From Cumulibacter soli (lineage in GTDB: Bacteria; Actinomycetota; Actinomycetes; Mycobacteriales; Antricoccaceae), in assembly GCF_004382795.1 (NCBI RefSeq), contig NZ_SMSG01000005.1, forward strand, positions 124,001-188,000: a DNA stretch of 64,000 bases. Direction: 5' to 3'. How positions within the stretch are numbered: the first letter of the stretch is position 1; each line of letters opens with the position of its first letter. This document shows, piece after piece, positions 60,836 through 64,000 of this stretch. Both the position numbers and the translations under genes were made by a program. The notes under the pieces are model-generated. The model searched no databases. It saw only the letters and a list, made by a program, of their open reading frames with translations, and was not told the DNA's origin.

Positions 60836-62026
60836 CTACTGCTTGACGAACGGTAAGTCGTTCTCCATAAGCGCGTGGTATGCGGTGATGGGTGCACCCG
60901 CATCGCCTGGGCCCAGCGTCAGTACGACGACCGACCCATCGGCCTGCGCGTCCTGCAGGGAGTAGAAGTCCGACAGCGGGGCGCCGGAGACGATACTCGA
61001 CGCGTTCGCGAACATCTCCTCGAAGACCGGTACAGCGTCGCTCGCGTCCCCATCGCCGGTGAAGGCATACGCCACGGTAATGACGGGATCGCCGCCCTCG
61101 GCCGCCCAGCCGATCCCGACCGTGTCGAATGCGCCCGCCGGAATCATCCCCGCTAGTTCGTCCTTCATTGCCGACGTCCCGCCCGGCACTGCGGAAAGAT
61201 CCTCGATCGAGTGGATTGCTCCGGAACTCAGGACCGCCGACACCGAGCCGGCGTCATCCAGCGCCGCGGCGACTGCCGCGAGTTCGGGGTCGTCGGCGAG
61301 GGATTCGTCGGGTCCGTCGAGCCACTGCGTGAGCTCGTCGGTGGATCGACCGGCCGCGATGGACGAGTCTTTGGTCGCCATCCGTAGTGGGATGCCGAGC
61401 GGTCGGGCCATCGTCGGGTTTGCGATGTCCTGGGCGTGATCGTCACCTTCACCGGCGGTGACGACTCCGTCGGCGACCTCGGGCAGACTCTCCGGGAAGG
61501 TCGATGAATCGAAGTCGCCGGTGACGACGGTCAACAACTGGGGAAGCGTCTGTCGTTCGGCGAACGTAGCCGCGTCGAGGACGCTCCATCCGACTTCTTC
61601 AGGAAATGTTGGCTCCATGGGCGACATCAGGTAGTCCACCTGGAAGCCCTGAGCCACAGGCACGAACACTGGCGCGGGCTCGATGCTCTCGTTGGCGACG
61701 CCGGTCAGCGGATAGAGCCACGCGACGAGGCCGTCGGTGTCATCAAAACTTGTCGGACGCTCCAGGCCGGATTGCTCGGTCGCGGCGTCCAGGTCTGCGG
61801 TGACCACCGTGATCAGTTCGTCAGATTCGAGGGCCGGCAACGTGCTCAGCGCGTTCTGTACGGAGTAGCCATCGGTAGCTGGCGGCGCTCCTGACGAGTC
61901 GCTCGATCCACTCGAACCGGTGCCGTCGGTCGTGTTGCTGCAGCCGGCGATTCCAAGCAGAAGTGCCATTCCGTACCCGCCGACTGCGGCACGACTACGC
62001 GTATTGGATCGAACCGATGCTCGCAT
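60836..62026 (-). CDS. Lipoprotein of unknown function
   Basis: 396 residues. Signal with lipobox (MALLLGIAGC), Ser/Gly/Thr linker, then a domain without recognised family: NALSTLPALESDELITVVTA, GLVAWLYPLTG, VLDAATFAERQTLPQLLTVV, DFYSLQDAQADGSVVVLTLG. The domain seems to contain two related halves, each with a strand pair and an acidic turn. Located outside the membrane. It is divergent from the TRAP binding protein, with a palindrome between, so a joint role in uptake is conceivable but unproven. Confidence 0.7.
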   Translation of the reverse strand: MRASVRSNTRSRAAVGGYGMALLLGIAGCSNTTDGTGSSGSSDSSGAPPATDGYSVQNALSTLPALESDELITVVTADLDAATEQSGLERPTSFDDTDGLVAWLYPLTGVANESIEPAPVFVPVAQGFQVDYLMSPMEPTFPEEVGWSVLDAATFAERQTLPQLLTVVTGDFDSSTFPESLPEVADGVVTAGEGDDHAQDIANPTMARPLGIPLRMATKDSSIAAGRSTDELTQWLDGPDESLADDPELAAVAAALDDAGSVSAVLSSGAIHSIEDLSAVPGGTSAMKDELAGMIPAGAFDTVGIGWAAEGGDPVITVAYAFTGDGDASDAVPVFEEMFANASSIVSGAPLSDFYSLQDAQADGSVVVLTLGPGDAGAPITAYHALMENDLPFVKQ

Positions 62027-62087
62027 ACACAGATATTACCTAGACGGACCGGCGCAAAGCGATACGTATTGACCGGTGGAGGTGCCG

Positions 62088-62105
62088 ACTGGACGATCGT
62101 TCAGT
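62088..62105. promoter_or_regulatory. Operator palindrome before TRAP genes
   Basis: ACTGGACGATCGTTCAGT: arms ACTG-ACGA / TCGT-CAGT, 18 bases with one mismatched pair. Lies between the divergent lipoprotein and dctP genes. ACGATCGT cores are common in TetR-type operators. Confidence 0.55.
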
Positions 62106-62305
62106 AGTGATAGCGTTCCTGCTCACGGGTTGTCACCGGTGTCTAGTTGGTGCGGCGAGCTAGTCGATGCGAACGGGGCCGGCTACCCGACAAACCAAGA
62201 ACGTAATGCGGAGTCAGCGGTTGACTTGGGATGCCGGGGAGCAACGCCACCCGCGCAGCGCCACGGTCGTCCGTCACTACGCATGCCGACGTCAGGGCAG
62301 GAATT

Positions 62306-63415
62306 GTGAGACGAAGAAGGTGGGCTGCGATGCTGGCCGCCCTGGTCATGACATTAGGCATGACCAGCGCCTGCAGCAGTTCGGTAGTTAATGAGGACGG
62401 AACCATAACGCTGCGGCTGGTGTCCGGGTTGAGCAGCCAGCACGGCTGGTATGTCGGCACGGTCGAGCCGTGGATGGATCGGGTCGTAGAGCTGACCGAC
62501 GGCAAGGTGGAGTTTGAAACCTTCACCGGCGGTGAGTTGATCGAGACCCCCGAAGAGAGCGAAGCGATCATGAATGGCGCGGCAGACGTCGCGTTGATGA
62601 TGCCGATCTACTCCCCGGATCAATTCCCGCTCAGCGAAGTGACGATGCTGCCGCTGCAGTACTCCGATCCGATGATCATGACGACAGCCTGGCAAGCCCT
62701 GCTGCAGAGTGACGTGGAACTGGACAACGGCAAGACCTTCTACGAGTCGATGTTCGGCGAGAAGGGTATGAAGGTGTGGCCCGTCGGCGAGGGTGGCGCG
62801 TACGCCATCTCGACCACTGGTAAGACACTGGAATCTGTCGACGACGTCGAGAGCCTGGCGCTACGCACGCCGTCCCGGATTCAGGAGATGTACGCCGCCA
62901 ACACCAACTTCTCCTCGGTCACCATGCCGGCGGTTGAGATGTTCGATGCGTTGAGCAAGGGCGCTTTCGATGGCGCGTTCTACAGCATCGCCGATTGGTC
63001 CGGCTACGGATTCCAAGACCTCTTCACCTACACCGTCACAGATATCAACTTCGGTCACTTCAACGGGCTGATCGGGATGTCCGAGGAAACCTGGAACGAA
63101 CTGCCCGCCGACGTACAGGACGCGATGGAGCAGGCGTTGCAAGAGGTGATCTTCGATGGCGCGCAACTGTGGGTTGACCGGCAGGCAGAGATGATCGAGT
63201 ACTCCGAAGCCAACGGTGGCACGTTCAAGTCCTTCCATGACCTCCCCGCGGACGTCCAGGACAAGATGCTGGGCGGAATCAACCAGACGTGGACCGACTA
63301 TGTGACCACTCTGGAGGACCAAGGCGAACCAGGTGAGTCACTGGCGAAGTTGTGGTCCGAGCTCATCGTCGAGGCCGGTGGCGAAGTTCCGGAGGGTATC
63401 GATGTCCTCCAATAA
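62306..63415 (+). CDS. dctP: TRAP transporter solute-binding lipoprotein DctP
   Basis: 369 residues from a GTG at 62306 (GGCAGGAA upstream). Signal ends GMTSAC, a likely lipidation site, as expected for a Gram-positive TRAP protein. Mature protein has the DctP pattern: VEPWMDRVVELTDGKVEFET, PEESEAIMNGAADVALMMPI, VWPVGEGGAYAIST, ALRTPSRIQEM (conserved arginine that binds the carboxylate), and NFGHFNGLIGMSEETWNELP. It binds organic acids outside the membrane and delivers them to the DctQM permease driven by sodium or proton gradients. Confidence 0.9.
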   Translation: MRRRRWAAMLAALVMTLGMTSACSSSVVNEDGTITLRLVSGLSSQHGWYVGTVEPWMDRVVELTDGKVEFETFTGGELIETPEESEAIMNGAADVALMMPIYSPDQFPLSEVTMLPLQYSDPMIMTTAWQALLQSDVELDNGKTFYESMFGEKGMKVWPVGEGGAYAISTTGKTLESVDDVESLALRTPSRIQEMYAANTNFSSVTMPAVEMFDALSKGAFDGAFYSIADWSGYGFQDLFTYTVTDINFGHFNGLIGMSEETWNELPADVQDAMEQALQEVIFDGAQLWVDRQAEMIEYSEANGGTFKSFHDLPADVQDKMLGGINQTWTDYVTTLEDQGEPGESLAKLWSELIVEAGGEVPEGIDVLQ

Positions 63416-63459
63416 CCAGCACTCGGGAATATGTAATGGAAAGCGTCCGGAGGTGACCC

Positions 63460-64000
63460 ATGGCTGAGGGCGTGGTCATCACCATCGTTGTAGTGGGATT
63501 CCTGTTGCTGCTGGCATCGGGCTACTACATCCACTCCGTGTTGGCGATCGCCGGCGTCCTCGGATTGCTCCTGCTGGACGGCGCGGAGATCTGGGTCGGT
63601 CTCGTCGGTCCCGGCCCGTTTGGTCGCACCGCCGCCTATACCTTGACGACCATCCCGCTATTCGTATTGATGGCGCAATTCGTACTTCAGGCGGACGTCG
63701 TCAAGGACCTCTTCTACGTCGTCAACAAGGTCTCGCGTAATCGTAAGAGCGTCCTTGGATCGCTCACGTTGGTTGCGGGCGCCGGGCTCGGTGCGGTGTC
63801 CGGTTCGGGCACGGCTTCGGCGGCTTCGCTCGGTCAGGTAGCCGTACCCGAGTTGGAACGAAGCGGCTTCAAGCCGGCGTTCGCCGGTGCGCTCGCTGCT
63901 GCGGCCGGCGCGATGTCGGGCATCATTCCGCCAGCCATCGGGTTGATCTTGTACGGCGTAGCCACCGAGACGCCCATCGGTGAGTTGTTCATCGCGGCGA
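63460..64000 (+). CDS. dctM: TRAP transporter large permease DctM (cut by window edge)
   Basis: ATG at 63460; about 180 residues before the right edge. Hydrophobic from the start (VVITIVVVGFLLLLASGYYI), then IPLFVLMAQFVLQADVVKDL, GAGLGAVSGSGTASAASLGQVAVP and PAFAGALAAAAGAMSGIIPP. These are the DctM/IT-superfamily signatures. Only 44 bases separate it from dctP, so there is no room for the small dctQ subunit between them; it must be further downstream, fused or elsewhere. Confidence 0.88.
   Translation, partial: MAEGVVITIVVVGFLLLLASGYYIHSVLAIAGVLGLLLLDGAEIWVGLVGPGPFGRTAAYTLTTIPLFVLMAQFVLQADVVKDLFYVVNKVSRNRKSVLGSLTLVAGAGLGAVSGSGTASAASLGQVAVPELERSGFKPAFAGALAAAAGAMSGIIPPAIGLILYGVATETPIGELFIAA

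Noticed and set aside
1-64000. CRISPR arrays and rRNA genes
   Set aside because: No regularly spaced repeats with unique spacers and no rRNA signature stretches were seen; the tandem repeats found are contiguous and short.

Overview
The window is GC-rich DNA with actinobacterial gene content. The clearest marker is the cell-wall/division signalling cluster fhaA-fhaB-pstP-rodA-pbpA-pknA-pknB, with crgA, a DUF881 gene, a class E sortase and trpG/pabA beside it. In actinobacteria such as Mycobacterium this block sits close to dnaA/gyrA, so the window is probably origin-proximal chromosome. I cannot name the genus; no rRNA or tRNA gene was seen.

Layout. 0-2 kb: the start of a TetR gene with its operator, a possible degenerate DNA-methylase/specificity-like protein, and a decayed stretch with a mutator-transposase scrap. 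2-9.4 kb: LamG membrane protein, ribokinase, Gly/Asn/Gln-repeat membrane protein, lipoprotein, MFS pump, L,D-transpeptidase and a second lipoprotein. 9.5-10.8 kb: cyclophilin ppiA and an active-type rhomboid protease. 10.9-24.7 kb: CinA-like protein, PatB-like C-S lyase, an apparently inactive rhomboid homologue, a beta-oxidation operon (thiolase, SDR dehydrogenase, enoyl-CoA hydratase), two luciferase-like oxidoreductases, an SDR, a lactonase-like metallohydrolase, a GAF/AAA/Fis regulator and an orphan peptide-type solute-binding lipoprotein.

24.7-35.3 kb is an accessory island rich in gene debris: an Abi fragment, a frameshifted serine recombinase, an amine-oxidase-like tail and a nonsense- and frameshift-ridden IS256-type transposase. 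Some intact genes sit inside it: a PepSY membrane protein, a PadR/ABC exporter operon, two overlapping orphan genes of lower GC, and a 58-residue glycine-zipper membrane protein. 35.4-36.5 kb holds a PucR-type regulator.

36.7-51.8 kb is the conserved division/cell-wall cluster. From fhaA to pknB, seven genes on the minus strand overlap or abut by 0-4 bases, so forkhead-associated adaptors, phosphatase, SEDS/PBP wall synthase and two Ser/Thr kinases are probably co-translated. 52-64 kb: Amt ammonium transporter, MFS transporter, a TetR-controlled catabolic operon of two Baeyer-Villiger monooxygenases plus a serine esterase, a lipoprotein, and the start of a TRAP transporter (dctP, dctM) running off the right edge.

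The most interesting non-genic signals are two families of dispersed long palindromes. One has copies at 4282-4354 and 41313-41386, both between convergent genes. The other has copies at 17709-17774 and 21627-21689. There is also a cluster of DnaA-box-like 9-mers at 16607-16674 and several clean operator palindromes. Two small membrane-protein genes (40432-40587 and 34218-34394) are easily missed.
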